Numbered from the stretch's first letter, positions 35,028 through 44,644 are shown. The stretch: DNA of 64,000 bases from Pedobacter sp014947265 (GCF_014947265.1 NZ_JADCNK010000003.1:186001-250000), one strand, 5' to 3'. Notes: generated from the sequence alone by a model not told the origin. Made by a program: numbers and translations.

Positions 35028-36082
35028 TATTTAAATATATTTCTTTTGTTTAACGCTTCGCGGTATTTCCTTGCATTGATTTCGTGCTGAGCTTTATTTT
35101 CTGCGAAATTATGGTAGCCAGAAAAATCTTCTTTCGCACACATGTAAATGTAATTGTTTTTATCGCGGTTTAGTACAGCATCAATAGCATTTATACTAGG
35201 CATCATAATTGGTCCTGGAGGCAAACCCGCATATTTATAGGTGTTGTAAAGCGATTGTACCTGCAATAATTTGCCGGTTACCCTTTTTACTGTAAAATCG
35301 TTGTTTGCAAAAATTACCGTCGGATCAGCCTGAAGCAATATGCCTTTATTTAAACGATTTAAGTACAAACCCGCTATAATTGGCATTTCTTTGTCGTAAA
35401 GTGCCTCTGCATCCACAATAGAAGCTAAAGTGTAAACCTGTGCCGGGGTCAGATTTAAACTTGCTGCCTTTTGCTTGCGGTCTGCTGTCCAGAATTTATC
35501 GTATTCCTTATGCATGCGCTCAAAGAAATCAACCGGCGAAATATTCCAGTACATTTCGTAAGTATTCGGGATGAACATGGCATACACGTTATCCTGGTTA
35601 AAACCATATTTACTGATCAGCGCTGTAGAATCTAACACATTGATAAAGCTTAACGAATCGGCTTCCAGGTTGCTGGCCAGATAGGCTGCAAAGTTTTCTT
35701 TCTTACGGATGTTATGGAATTTCAATTTAACGGGATCCTGGTTTCCGGCTTTGATCAGGTTAATCAACGTACGGTTGGTCATTCCTTTTTTTAAGCGGTA
35801 ACGTCCGGGTTTAACACTTGTGGCTAAACTCATTTTTCCGGCAGCTGTTGTAAAAGAAGAAATGCTTTTTAACATACCTTGCTTTTTCAGCGTTGTAGTC
35901 AGGTCGTCGTAACTGCTTCCTGTTTTAATGTATAAATATTTTTGATTTTCGGTAACGTTAGGGGCAAAGTATAGCCTGTAAATATTTAACGCAAAGTAAC
36001 CGGCAATTAGAATAACAACAAGTGCAATGCCTATTGCTACTTTTTTGCCTGTACTCATGTTCTTTTTTTCTACTTCAGTCAT
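35027..36082 (-). CDS. mltG: Endolytic murein transglycosylase MltG
   Basis: The 351-residue protein has one N-terminal membrane anchor (VAIGIALVVILIAGYFALNI), a LysM-like part (NQKYLYIKTGSSYDDLTTTL), and the YceG/MltG catalytic region. That region reads ASIVDAEALYDKEMPIIAGL, then YLNRLNKGILLQADPTVIFA, and later YNTYKYAGLPPGPI. A Glu is retained in the ASIVxxEA motif. Known function: cleavage of nascent peptidoglycan glycan strands in the periplasm. It follows the PASTA protein by 17 bp and overlaps the thioesterase by 1 nt. Confidence 0.95.
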   Translation of the reverse strand: MTEVEKKNMSTGKKVAIGIALVVILIAGYFALNIYRLYFAPNVTENQKYLYIKTGSSYDDLTTTLKKQGMLKSISSFTTAAGKMSLATSVKPGRYRLKKGMTNRTLINLIKAGNQDPVKLKFHNIRKKENFAAYLASNLEADSLSFINVLDSTALISKYGFNQDNVYAMFIPNTYEMYWNISPVDFFERMHKEYDKFWTADRKQKAASLNLTPAQVYTLASIVDAEALYDKEMPIIAGLYLNRLNKGILLQADPTVIFANNDFTVKRVTGKLLQVQSLYNTYKYAGLPPGPIMMPSINAIDAVLNRDKNNYIYMCAKEDFSGYHNFAENKAQHEINARKYREALNKRNIFK

Positions 36083-36099
36083 CTGTAATATAATACGTT

Positions 36100-36870
36100 T
36101 TATTGTTGTTTGTTAGATAGTGTAATATTAATCCTGGTGCCTATGGCCACTTTGGTTAACGAATCAGCCAGCATAGGATCTTGTTTAATAATCACAGCAG
36201 CAGCACTATCGGTAATAGGTCCATCATAAATAATGTTGCCTAAAATCAGGTTTGAACCCCTTAGGCTAAATTTAGCTTCATCAATGGTTAAACCCATTAA
36301 CTGTGGAATATCTACTTCTTCATTTCCACGTCCATCGCCTAAAACCAGGTTAATCCTTGAGCCAACAGGCACAATCTGTCCGGCTGTAATCGGTTGACCG
36401 CCAAAGGAGGCTTCTAAAACCACATCACGACTTACATCTGGCTTATAGGTTGTATCTCCGAGCTTTAATCTCGAACTTTCTATAATGGCCTGTGCTTCGC
36501 GCAAAGTTTTAAACGCTATATCAGGGAATTTTGTATTCGGTGTTTTGCCTGCATTAATGGTTAAATAAATGGTCCGGTTATCTTTTACAAAAGTATTGGG
36601 GTCAGGATCCTGGTCAATTACAATTCCGGCAGGTTGATCCATAATAAAAACAGAATCTACTTCATATTTTAATCCGGCATTTTCCAGTTTCTGAACGGCT
36701 TGCTCAAAAGATAAACCTTTAACCATAGGTACATTTAGTCCCTGTCCGTGTTTGGTATAATATCTTAAACTAAAAAAAGCAACCAATAGAAGCACTACAA
36801 CGGTTACTATCGCAGCTAAAATATTGTTTCTAAACGATTTGGTTTTTAAATAATCTATAAATTTAGACAT
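36100..36870 (-). CDS. PASTA domain membrane protein
   Basis: The 256-residue protein starts with a short cytoplasmic tail and one membrane helix (AAIVTVVVLLLVAFFSL). Three PASTA repeats follow: VPMVKGLSFEQAVQKLENAG, then FPDIAFKTLREAQAIIESSR, then IPQLMGLTIDEAKFSLRGSN. PASTA domains bind peptidoglycan or muropeptides. There is no kinase domain, so it is not a PknB-type receptor. As the first gene before mltG and divergent from ddl, it probably assists cell-wall synthesis or sensing. Confidence 0.92.
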   Translation of the reverse strand: MSKFIDYLKTKSFRNNILAAIVTVVVLLLVAFFSLRYYTKHGQGLNVPMVKGLSFEQAVQKLENAGLKYEVDSVFIMDQPAGIVIDQDPDPNTFVKDNRTIYLTINAGKTPNTKFPDIAFKTLREAQAIIESSRLKLGDTTYKPDVSRDVVLEASFGGQPITAGQIVPVGSRINLVLGDGRGNEEVDIPQLMGLTIDEAKFSLRGSNLILGNIIYDGPITDSAAAVIIKQDPMLADSLTKVAIGTRINITLSNKQQ

Positions 36871-37072
36871 GAATCTTAATTTGGGTTATGCGTACAAGCT
36901 CAAATGTAACTATTTTAATGATGGATTGAATTATCGAATCAATTTCTTCACTCAATCATTCAATTACTCACTCCTTCAATAATTCTCCTTCAATAATACT
37001 AAAGCACAAAGATATTTATATTTTTGAGGATATATTTATATTCAATTTCTATTTATAAAAAGGATTTTTAAC

Positions 37073-38059
37073 ATGAAGAAAACGATAGCATTGTTAACAG
37101 GCGGTACCACAGGCGAATGGGTTGTTTCTGTAAAAAGTGCAGCTACTATTGCGCAGAATATCGACTCGGATTTATACGATGTGTATAAGATTATGCTGAA
37201 CGAAAAGGGCTGGTTTTATGAACCTGCTGATTCTGTTAAGATTGAAATTGATAAAAATGATTTTTCCTTAACACTTGAAGGAAGAAAAATTAAGTTTGAC
37301 GGAGTTTTTATTGCCATACATGGTTCTCCTGGCGAGGATGGAAAATTACAGGGCTATTTCGATATGTTAGGTATCCCATATACGGCCTGCGATGCATTAA
37401 CTTCGTCCATTACCATGAATAAAGGTTATACCAAAGCCGTTGTAGAAGGCATTAATAACCTGCACACCGCAAAATCTGTTCAGATATTTAAAGGTGGCAA
37501 CTACAATTTACATCAGATTAAGCAGGATTTAAGATTGCCATATTTTGTTAAACCCAACAGCGGGGGCAGCAGTATTGGCATGACTAAGGTAAAACATGCT
37601 GATGATCTGGAAATGGCCATTGAAAAAGCATTTAAAGAAGATAGTCAGATTTTAATAGAAGAGTTTGTAAGTGGCAGGGAGTTTTCGATCGGCATTTTCG
37701 GCGCTGAGGGCAAAGTTATTGTTTTACCTGCAACAGAAGTAATCCCGAAAAATGAGTTTTTCGATTTCGAAGCAAAGTATACACCTGGCGCAACAGAAGA
37801 AATTACTCCCGGTAGAATGAGTGCCGAAGAGGTGAGCCGTGTGCAACAGGTGGTAAAGGAAGTATATCAGAAATTAAATTGCAGGGGAGTGGTACGCATT
37901 GATTACTTTCTTGAGGAAGGAACCGGTAAATTTTATTTTATCGAAATCAATACCATTCCCGGACAAACAGCAACCAGTTTTATTCCACAGCAGGTAGCTG
38001 CAATGGGAATTACACTTAAAGCATTTTATACCCTTTTAATGAAAGAAACGCTGGGGTAG
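37073..38059 (+). CDS. ddl: D-alanine--D-alanine ligase
   Basis: The 328-residue ATP-grasp enzyme starts IALLTGGTTGEWVVSVKSAA, equivalent to the GGxSxEHxVS start, although here the usual His-containing EHEVS reads EWVVS. Further motifs are FIAIHGSPGEDGKLQGYFDM, LPYFVKPNSGGSSIGMTKV and IEEFVSGREFSIGIF. It ends with FYFIEINTIPGQTATSFIP, with the Mg ligands in EIN. It makes the D-Ala-D-Ala dipeptide for peptidoglycan. It is transcribed away from the PASTA/mltG operon. Confidence 0.95.
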   Translation: MKKTIALLTGGTTGEWVVSVKSAATIAQNIDSDLYDVYKIMLNEKGWFYEPADSVKIEIDKNDFSLTLEGRKIKFDGVFIAIHGSPGEDGKLQGYFDMLGIPYTACDALTSSITMNKGYTKAVVEGINNLHTAKSVQIFKGGNYNLHQIKQDLRLPYFVKPNSGGSSIGMTKVKHADDLEMAIEKAFKEDSQILIEEFVSGREFSIGIFGAEGKVIVLPATEVIPKNEFFDFEAKYTPGATEEITPGRMSAEEVSRVQQVVKEVYQKLNCRGVVRIDYFLEEGTGKFYFIEINTIPGQTATSFIPQQVAAMGITLKAFYTLLMKETLG

Positions 38060-38704
38060 CACTTGTGAGTTCTGTCATTATGAGAGATTAGTATTTGCTA
38101 AACCATTGGAGATGACATTTACATACCGTAGCGTCATTCCCAACTTGATTGGGAATCGTAATGCAGTAGGCTTAAGATTAGCTTCGCTGAGCACTGCGTG
38201 GTTCCCGCCTGCGCCTATCGTGTGGACACATCTTTTTTAAATATTTTTAGGCGTTTTGCTAGCCGACTTTAATAAAGCACGGATTTTAACCAAGTACGCT
38301 GTCAATCCCAGGAGCCGGGGAAATCAAAAAAACAGGTGCAAAACAGTAAAAATGGCACTAACAAGCCTGAAACGCAGTGGTTTTGTGTTCATAAACGATG
38401 ATTTAATTTTAAAAAAAAATATTGAACACAAAACGAAGTGTCGCTGTTTTTTTGATGCGCGTGAGATTGTGTAAAAGGCTCATTGCTGGATCCGATAGCT
38501 ATCGGATGACAAAGCGCTTTGGGTACTTTGGCGCTCCAAAATGCGTAGCATTCTTGAGCACAGCAAAAACCAACTGCAACTGCGAAAAACTACCATGCCC
38601 CGCGGCATAGAGCGATAGAAGAATGTTATAATTAATTGTGTCCGCAAGATAGGCTTGCGCCGGAATGACGAATGTTTGAGCGGATTAAACTACTATAAAC
38701 AACG
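38060..38704. other. 645-bp intergenic region with extragenic palindromes
   Basis: I see no convincing gene. ATTCCCAACTTGATTGGGAAT (38136-38156) is a hairpin of the GTCATTCCC type. ATCCGATAGCTATCGGAT (38490-38507) is a perfect 18-nt palindrome. CAAGATAGGCTTGCGCCGGAATGACG near 38644 carries another GGAATGACG end. The short frames in between are probably shadows of repeat DNA. Confidence 0.6.
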
Positions 38705-39286
38705 ATGAACATCCAAAAACTGATTGATAAAGGTTTAAAACTCAAAAGCTATTCAAAAGATTCGGTTATTTACGAGCCGGGGATGCAGCCGCGTTACGTG
38801 TATTTTATCAAATTGGGCGAGGTGCGAATGGTTACTGTGAGCGATGAGGGAAAGGAATTTATTCAGGGCGTTTTTAAAACGGGGCAGTATTTCGGTGAAC
38901 CTGCTTTATTAATCGACCGGCCTTATTTAGCCTTTACCATTGCCAATAAAGATTCGCAGGTTATTGCGGTAAATAAAGAGGATTTTTTTGAACTGATTAA
39001 AAATGAGCCCGATTTTAGCATGGAGCTAATCCGTACTTTAAGTACCCGCCTTTTTTATAAATCGATGATGCTGGAGGAACTGGCGAGCGAAAAGGCCGAT
39101 CATCGTTTGTTAACGATTATCAATTATCTCCTTGGCGATATTGCTGTAGGTGAAAATTTAAAAGTAACACGACAAGAATTAGCCGATATGACTGGCTTAA
39201 GGGTAGAAACCGTTATCCGTAGCACTAAAATATTAGCGGAGAAGGGCCTGATCAAAACCATGAAAGGGAAGATTGTAAAAGTTTAG
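38705..39286 (+). CDS. Crp/Fnr family transcriptional regulator
   Basis: The 193-residue protein has an N-terminal cyclic-nucleotide-binding-like beta barrel (YSKDSVIYEPGMQPRYVYFI, then GQYFGEPALLIDRPYLAFTI) and a C-terminal winged helix (VTRQELADMTGLRVETVIRS) typical of Crp/Fnr regulators. It lacks the cysteine cluster of Fnr. The ligand is unknown. It is monocistronic; the DUF983 gene starts 133 bp downstream. Confidence 0.92.
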   Translation: MNIQKLIDKGLKLKSYSKDSVIYEPGMQPRYVYFIKLGEVRMVTVSDEGKEFIQGVFKTGQYFGEPALLIDRPYLAFTIANKDSQVIAVNKEDFFELIKNEPDFSMELIRTLSTRLFYKSMMLEELASEKADHRLLTIINYLLGDIAVGENLKVTRQELADMTGLRVETVIRSTKILAEKGLIKTMKGKIVKV

Positions 39287-39419
39287 CTTTTTATTGGGCA
39301 AGCGTGAACGACCAATAAACAAATGACGAGTGAACTGATAAACGATTCTCAAACATGACTTAGATCATAAATTAGTATCTAACTTTAGGCTTACCTTTGT
39401 ACTATCAAATTAGAAGATT

Positions 39420-39812
39420 ATGGCTGAGTTATCGAAATTCCAGGCTTTTGTACAGTGTAAATGCCCTCGTTGCCGCAAAGGAGATATTTTTACAGGGAGT
39501 GCTTATTCTTTAAGACTACAAAAAACCAATATTAACTGTCCGCATTGCAACTTAAAATTTGAGCGCGAGCCAGGATTTTTCTATGTGGCCATGTTTGTAA
39601 GTTATGCCATGAACGTTGCAGAAATCATAACCATTGGTGTGGCATCATATGTTTTGGGTTTGCCTTTAATTTATGAAAACCTGTGGTACTATATTGGTTT
39701 AATCCTGGCAGGTGTTTTATTGTTGTCACCAATTAATTACCGCTATTCGAGAGTTGTTTTGCTTCACTACCTTACGCCAGGCTTGCATTATGCTCCTGGA
39801 AGTGGCGACTAG
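39420..39812 (+). CDS. DUF983 membrane protein
   Basis: The 130-residue protein starts with a zinc-ribbon-like pair of motifs, CKCPRCRKGDIF and CPHCNLKFEREPGFFYVAMF. Two membrane segments follow (ITIGVASYVLGLPLIYENLW and YIGLILAGVLLLSPINYRYS). This is the standard layout of DUF983 proteins in Bacteroidota and Proteobacteria. No function has been established for the family to my knowledge. Confidence 0.9.
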   Translation: MAELSKFQAFVQCKCPRCRKGDIFTGSAYSLRLQKTNINCPHCNLKFEREPGFFYVAMFVSYAMNVAEIITIGVASYVLGLPLIYENLWYYIGLILAGVLLLSPINYRYSRVVLLHYLTPGLHYAPGSGD

Positions 39813-39965
39813 TAAACTATAAATAAAAAGAGACTGTATCGTAAAACTGATTTCTCTTCAGGTTTTGCCGTTTTGATCTTGTCGAAACAGCGCTGCCAGA
39901 GCTATTTAATCTAGTCCTTCTACGGGTTTTTGTTTTTACATACTGAATTGAGGCAATTCAATAAA

Positions 39966-40418
39966 TTAAGTAACAGCGTGCTTTCGTCTCATTAAACCTA
40001 TTATTAGATTGATGATCGGTAGTAGTTGAACAACTAAAAATCCGAGTAGCATGGCAGCGGTGCTATTCTTGAATCCCTGTGAATAATCTGTCGAGTCTGC
40101 GCTGGTAAACTCGACCAGGGTAAGTGATCTGTTGAAATTATAAGTAGAATAACAAGCAAGAAAAAAGAATAAAATAGATAATAAAATGTGAGCCCAGCTC
40201 AAGGTATTAGATGCTATAAATGATTTTAAAAATTTGTAGAATAATGTAAAAACGAATAAAAATATCGCAAACCACCTAATGAGTGGAATATTATCGATCA
40301 TATAATAACTGTCGTGTATATTGAAAGCAAGATTAACTGCCGGAAGCAATAATGAAGCTGCCAAAAGAATGGTCGCTACTAAAACCAGGAAGTTATAGGT
40401 TTTAAAGATTATTTTCAT
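39966..40418 (-). CDS. Four-helix membrane protein of unknown function
   Basis: The 150-residue protein has four hydrophobic segments: FLVLVATILLAASLLLPAV, WFAIFLFVFTLFYKFL, ILLSILFFFLACYS, and AMLLGFLVVQLLPIINLII. A loop with SLTLVEFTSADSTDYSQGF lies between the third and fourth, and the C-terminal tail MRRKHAVT is basic. I recognise no family. It is monocistronic and lies between repeat-containing gaps. Confidence 0.65.
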   Translation of the reverse strand: MKIIFKTYNFLVLVATILLAASLLLPAVNLAFNIHDSYYMIDNIPLIRWFAIFLFVFTLFYKFLKSFIASNTLSWAHILLSILFFFLACYSTYNFNRSLTLVEFTSADSTDYSQGFKNSTAAMLLGFLVVQLLPIINLIIGLMRRKHAVT

Positions 40419-40823
40419 TTTTTGTTTGGCTTGAGGGGTTTATTAATATAAGTATGCAATTGTTTGGAGAGCCATTTGGCATATTTATGATCAGTTTTTT
40501 AATTAGAAAATGGGTGTTCAGTAATGCTTCGGAAACAGCAGTCCCGTTATTCGCTATAGCTCCGATAAAAGATCGGAGGCTGCCGCTTTTACCGGGTTTA
40601 TAGAACAGAGGCCTGTATAAAATACAAACGAAGACTACATTAAGTTCAAAAATCAGGCGTCATTGCGAGAGGAACGACGAAGCAATCCTATCGTAAACAG
40701 GAAGGATTGATTCATCCGATAAAAAATCGACTTGTCAATATTAACTCGCAACCTTTCATTTCAGGCATTTTGCTACCGGTATGAAATCAGTATAGCTTCT
40801 GCTTTAGCTAATGACAATTAAAA
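40419..40823. other. Intergenic region with two extragenic palindromes
   Basis: No gene is visible. CTCCGATAAAAGATCGGAG near 40560 is a hairpin inside a CAGTCCCG ... GGCTGCCGC relic. GCGTCATTGCGAGAGGAACG near 40659 is the same CGTCATTGCGAG class seen at 48384. CTACCGGTATGAAATCAGTATAGC near 40774 is a weak inverted repeat. Confidence 0.5.
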
Positions 40824-41594
40824 TTAATGATTTATAGCACTATTTATACAATCTACTAATGCTTTCACTTTTGTTTCTGAAGTGAGTTCATACCGGTATT
40901 CGTCTTCAATGCTGCCCATTTTGGTTTCCGTATTTCTGAATTCCATTTTACTTGGCACAAATTCTTTTGCTGAGGCATGGAATTGTGTGGCACCGGTTTG
41001 ATCAATAAGGTTTTTGATGTTGCTTTCATTTATACCCGCACCAGGCATGATCATAATGCGGCCATTGGCTTTTTTTACCAGCTCTGCTAATTTTTCTGCC
41101 CCCAGAATTGCAGAAGAAGCCCCTCCTGAGGTGAGTACTCTTTTTATGTTGAGTGAGATTAAATCTTCCAGCGCCTGATTCATATCGTTGCTCATATCAA
41201 ATGCCCTGTGGAAAGCCACTTCCATAGGTTTAGCCAGCTCAATTAGTTCAGCGCATCTTTCTTTGTCAACAGTGCCATCTGCTTTAAGTATTCCGATAAC
41301 TATTCCTTCGCAATTTAATGATTTGCAGATTTTTATATCTTCTTTTATTAACTCAAACTCAATATCAGAATACAAAAAATCACCTCCACGCGGACGGATA
41401 ATCGGCCAAACTTCTATAGATAGATTTTTCTTGGCTAATGAAATTTGTGCATAACTTGGGGTGGTGCCACCTTCTGCCAGGTTATCGCAAAATTCCACTC
41501 TTTTCGCTCCACCATTTTGGGCAGCCAATGCAGAGGCATAAGAATTTGCACAAACTTCTAAACAAGCATTTTTTGTGATTGGATCACTTTTCAT
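40824..41594 (-). CDS. cutC: Copper homeostasis protein CutC
   Basis: The 256-residue protein reads LEVCANSYASALAAQNGGAK, RVEFCDNLAEGGTTPSYAQI and WPIIRPRGGDFLYSDIEFEL. It ends with the RVLTSGGASSAILGAEKLAE and GRIMIMPGAGINESNIKNL blocks, all landmarks of the CutC TIM barrel. The family was linked to copper tolerance in E. coli, but the mechanism is unsettled. It is the third gene of a minus-strand unit after the asparaginase and DUF2314 genes (18-bp gap). Confidence 0.95.
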   Translation of the reverse strand: MKSDPITKNACLEVCANSYASALAAQNGGAKRVEFCDNLAEGGTTPSYAQISLAKKNLSIEVWPIIRPRGGDFLYSDIEFELIKEDIKICKSLNCEGIVIGILKADGTVDKERCAELIELAKPMEVAFHRAFDMSNDMNQALEDLISLNIKRVLTSGGASSAILGAEKLAELVKKANGRIMIMPGAGINESNIKNLIDQTGATQFHASAKEFVPSKMEFRNTETKMGSIEDEYRYELTSETKVKALVDCINSAINH

Positions 41595-41612
41595 TTCTGG
41601 ATATAATTTGAA

Positions 41613-42491
41613 TTATTCTTCTGTTTCTACAGGGCCTAAAACAACCCAGCCTTTTGGCGATTTATAGGTGTTGAGTAGCTGTGTTGATTTTCCACCATCC
41701 GGAAACCAGCATACTTCAGTAATTATCCAATGGGAATCATCAATTTTTTTTCTTTCAGGGAAAGCATTTTGAAGACCTGAAAAATCAGGGAAACCATGTT
41801 CTTCGGTATTATTGATAAAAGATAATTTAAGTACTTCTGCTGTTTCAGTGATGATGTCATCATCTAATTCCATTTTCAATTTGGAAAGCATGATTCTTGC
41901 TTCCTCGAAGAAATCTTTACATGCTATTGCAGCATCAATATCCTTAGCATTATAAGCATTCTCCAAAGCTAATATTGCACCTTCTGGTGTTTCAGGATTG
42001 GCTTTGAAATGATCAACCCCTTCATCAATATATAAACCTATACTGTCGTCAAATGCTGCTTTCTCTTTTTCAGGTATACCATCTCTGATCGCTCTTATAG
42101 TGTAACCGCCAATTAATCTGCCATTTTCAATACTCATCCAGTCTGATATCAGGTCGCGATCAATTCCAATTTTCTGGTTTAGTTTCACCGTGCCTACACT
42201 TACAGGTTCGTTACCTACCGTACCAAAAAGATTGCCTTCATCATCAAAATGTGGTTCTGTCAGCCAAATATGCTCGCTATTTTCGCCGTCTATAATATGA
42301 ACTTTAACAGAGAAATAAGCATGGTATGGCTGGGGATTAGCCAGGCTTTCTTCGAAATACCAAAGCGTTAAATTGGCTTTTTCTATTGCCCAGTTCATAC
42401 GCTCGTCTTCGTTCGGCACATAAACCATATCAGGCTCACCCTTGCGTTCGGCAACGTTTTTCTTTCCAAAAATATTAGATAATAGCCCCAT
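41613..42491 (-). CDS. DUF2314 domain protein
   Basis: The 292-residue protein contains MNWAIEKANLTLWYFEESLA, then HAYFSVKVHIIDGENSEHIW, then LFGTVGNEPVSVGTVKLNQK and ISDWMSIENGRLIGGYTIRA. This matches the DUF2314 domain (about residues 25-135). The second half (ALENAYNAKDIDAAIACKDF) looks like an NTF2-like helical region. No function is established. It has no signal peptide and is in a probable operon with asparaginase (44-bp gap upstream) and cutC (18-bp gap downstream). Confidence 0.88.
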   Translation of the reverse strand: MGLLSNIFGKKNVAERKGEPDMVYVPNEDERMNWAIEKANLTLWYFEESLANPQPYHAYFSVKVHIIDGENSEHIWLTEPHFDDEGNLFGTVGNEPVSVGTVKLNQKIGIDRDLISDWMSIENGRLIGGYTIRAIRDGIPEKEKAAFDDSIGLYIDEGVDHFKANPETPEGAILALENAYNAKDIDAAIACKDFFEEARIMLSKLKMELDDDIITETAEVLKLSFINNTEEHGFPDFSGLQNAFPERKKIDDSHWIITEVCWFPDGGKSTQLLNTYKSPKGWVVLGPVETEE

Positions 42492-42535
42492 TTACTGTTT
42501 TATTTTTTATTTATCGTTTGAAAAAAATCAAGCTA

Positions 42536-43570
42536 TTAATAATAACTTTTGCCTTTGATTAAAAGATCTTGTTTTTCTGCGTTACAGACCGCATAGCTAA
42601 AGCCCTGCTGAATGGCATAAGCACCATATTCGCCTTTTTTATTAATAGCTAAAAAGCCTACCTGTATATTTTTAGCCGTTTCGGGTTTCTTTTTAATAAT
42701 GCGCATTACCGCTTCCTTACAGGCGGCTTGGGGTGTATAACCCTGGCGCATGAGTTCTACCACCAAAAAGGAGCCAACATTTCTTACTACCTCTTCACCC
42801 ACGCCAGTTGAGGTTGCACCACCAACTTCATTGTCTACATAAAGGCCGGCACCAATAATCGGACTGTCGCCAATTCTTCCATGTAATTTATAAGCCATGC
42901 CACTAGTGGTACACGCGCCTGAAATGTTTCCTTTAGCATCAATTGCGAGCATGCCGATGGTATCGTGGTTGTATTGGTTGCCCGGAAGTTTTTGCGGCGC
43001 AGCTTTCTCGTAGAGCTTATTTTCGATATTCATTACAGGGGCATATTTTGCCGTTTTTAACCATTCTTTCCAGGCTTTTTCACTGGCAGGCGTAAGTAAG
43101 TTTTCTTTTTTGAATCCCTGCTCCAAAGCAAACTGTAAAGCACCATCACCAGCTAACATCACGTGTGGTGTTTTTTCCATCACTTTACGTGCAACCGAAA
43201 TCGGATGTTTAATATGTTCGAGTGCTAAAACAGCGCCGCAGTTACCGAGTTCGTCCATAATGCAGGCATCCAGGGTAACGTGGCCATCGCGATCTGGCAA
43301 ACCGCCATATCCGACAGATTGATTCTTTTCATCTGCTTCAGGTACCCAAACGCCTTGTTCTACAGCATCTAAGGCACGTCCACCGGAAGAAAGTACTTTC
43401 CATGCATCAGCATTCGCGGCAATTCCAAAATCCCAGGTAGAAATTACGATCGGGAAATTGGCCGTTTTTCTTTCTTCATTCGGAATAACATTTGCAATAC
43501 TACTTTTATCGATAGCCAGCAATCCGGCCGATAGGGCAGATGCTTTTATAAATTTGCGGCGGTTAAACAT
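42536..43570 (-). CDS. N(4)-(beta-N-acetylglucosaminyl)-L-asparaginase / isoaspartyl peptidase
   Basis: The 344-residue Ntn-hydrolase starts with a twin-arginine-like export signal (MFNRRKFIKASALSAGLLAI). It contains VISTWDFGIAANADAWKVLS and GGRALDAVEQGVWVPEADEK. The autocleavage/nucleophile site is T204 in NHDTIGMLAIDAKG, followed by GACTTSGMAYKLHGRIGDSP and TSTGVGEEVVRNVG. This is the glycosylasparaginase subgroup, which removes GlcNAc from asparagine in glycopeptides after self-cleavage. Being exported, it fits turnover of glycoproteins. It is the first gene of the unit with DUF2314 and cutC. Confidence 0.92.
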   Translation of the reverse strand: MFNRRKFIKASALSAGLLAIDKSSIANVIPNEERKTANFPIVISTWDFGIAANADAWKVLSSGGRALDAVEQGVWVPEADEKNQSVGYGGLPDRDGHVTLDACIMDELGNCGAVLALEHIKHPISVARKVMEKTPHVMLAGDGALQFALEQGFKKENLLTPASEKAWKEWLKTAKYAPVMNIENKLYEKAAPQKLPGNQYNHDTIGMLAIDAKGNISGACTTSGMAYKLHGRIGDSPIIGAGLYVDNEVGGATSTGVGEEVVRNVGSFLVVELMRQGYTPQAACKEAVMRIIKKKPETAKNIQVGFLAINKKGEYGAYAIQQGFSYAVCNAEKQDLLIKGKSYY

Positions 43571-43820
43571 TTTTTGGGTTAATTGTTGAAATTGGCTAAA
43601 TAGTTAATTGTTTGATTGTTGTAATTGTTAAATTGTTAAATCGAACGATCCTGTTTGAAAATTGCGATTTGAACATTGGTTATAATTCATTAATCGTTTT
43701 ACTTCCGCTTGAAAATTAAGATTCGATTATTGGTTATTTAATTGTTATATTGTTGTGATTGCTGAATTGTTGAACCGATCGCTCCAGTTGGATTATTGTA
43801 ATTTGAATATTGGTTATGAT
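43571..43820. repeat. Imperfect tandem duplication of about 110 bp
   Basis: ATTGTTGTGATTGCTGAATTGTTGAACCGATCGCTCC and ATTGGTTATGATTTAA near 43750-43825 mirror TTGTTAAATTGTTAAATCGAACGATCC and ATTGGTTATAATTCATTAA near 43625-43695. Short AATTGTT units also recur throughout. The region is non-coding between asparaginase and omega-amidase genes and looks like degenerate tandem repeats. Confidence 0.5.
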
Positions 43821-44624
43821 TTAACTAATGGTAAACCGATCTGCATCCTTTAAAAAAGGAAATTGCCTTCTTACTTTAACCAGTTCTTCGTAATTGATAC
43901 TGAATGTATATAAATCTTCGTCTTCAGGTTTATAATAAACGGTATTGCCGTATGGATCAAGGCACATCGACAATCCGCTGTGATAAATCTGGTTTCCATC
44001 ATGCCCAACACGGTTTACAGCAATCACATAACTTTGATTTTCTATTGCCCTGGCCGGAATTAATGCCTTCCAATGTGCCGATCGTTTATCTGGCCAGCTA
44101 GCCACCAGAAGTAAGATGTCATATTCCTGATCTACATTACGCAACCAAACCGGAAAGCGCAAGTCGTAACAAATGGCCAATCTGATTTTCCATCCTTTAA
44201 GTTCGACAATAAGTTTTTCTTTCCCAGGACTAAAATGCTGATCTTCATCTCCCATGCCAAACAGATGACGTTTATCGTAATGCTGATTTTTGCCATCTGG
44301 TTCCATCCAGATCAAACGGTTAAAATATTGATTATTTTCTTTAATAATGATACTTCCTGTAACCACACAATTGTATTGGTGTGCCATTTTTTGCATCCAC
44401 TGCATCGTTTTACCACCCATTTCTTCAGCTAAAGCCTCAGAATTCATGCTAAAACCAGTATTGAACATTTCGGGTAAAATAATAATATCGGTTTTTTCCC
44501 TTACACCCATCGATAATCTAAGTGCCAGATTTAATAGGTTTTTCTCAATGTTTTCCCAAAAAAGGTAGGCCTGAAAGACAGTTACTTTCAGATTTTCTAT
44601 TTGAGTGTAAACAGGTGCTTCCAT
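43821..44624 (-). CDS. Omega-amidase (nitrilase superfamily, YafV/Nit2-like)
   Basis: The 267-residue protein has the nitrilase Glu in IILPEMFNTGFSM, a Lys in YDKRHLFGMG, and the nucleophile C152 in IRLAICYDLRFPVWLRN. CYDLRFP is characteristic of the omega-amidase subgroup, followed by WKALIPARAIENQSYVIAVN. These enzymes hydrolyse alpha-ketoglutaramate and alpha-ketosuccinamate made by glutamine or asparagine transaminases. The methionine aminotransferase gene ends 20 bp upstream on the same strand, supporting a coupled transaminase/omega-amidase reaction. Confidence 0.9.
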   Translation of the reverse strand: MEAPVYTQIENLKVTVFQAYLFWENIEKNLLNLALRLSMGVREKTDIIILPEMFNTGFSMNSEALAEEMGGKTMQWMQKMAHQYNCVVTGSIIIKENNQYFNRLIWMEPDGKNQHYDKRHLFGMGDEDQHFSPGKEKLIVELKGWKIRLAICYDLRFPVWLRNVDQEYDILLLVASWPDKRSAHWKALIPARAIENQSYVIAVNRVGHDGNQIYHSGLSMCLDPYGNTVYYKPEDEDLYTFSINYEELVKVRRQFPFLKDADRFTIS

Positions 44625-44644
44625 GGTATATCGGTTTGGTCTGG

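Noticed and set aside
38256..38610. Two short frames between ddl and the Crp/Fnr gene
   Set aside because: They overlap palindromic repeat DNA, are Lys/Arg-rich without domain features, and have no promoter or stable start.
43571..43820. Promoter array suggested by repeated ATTGGTTAT
   Set aside because: The words are part of a degenerate tandem duplication with drift; no consistent spacing to a -33 element.
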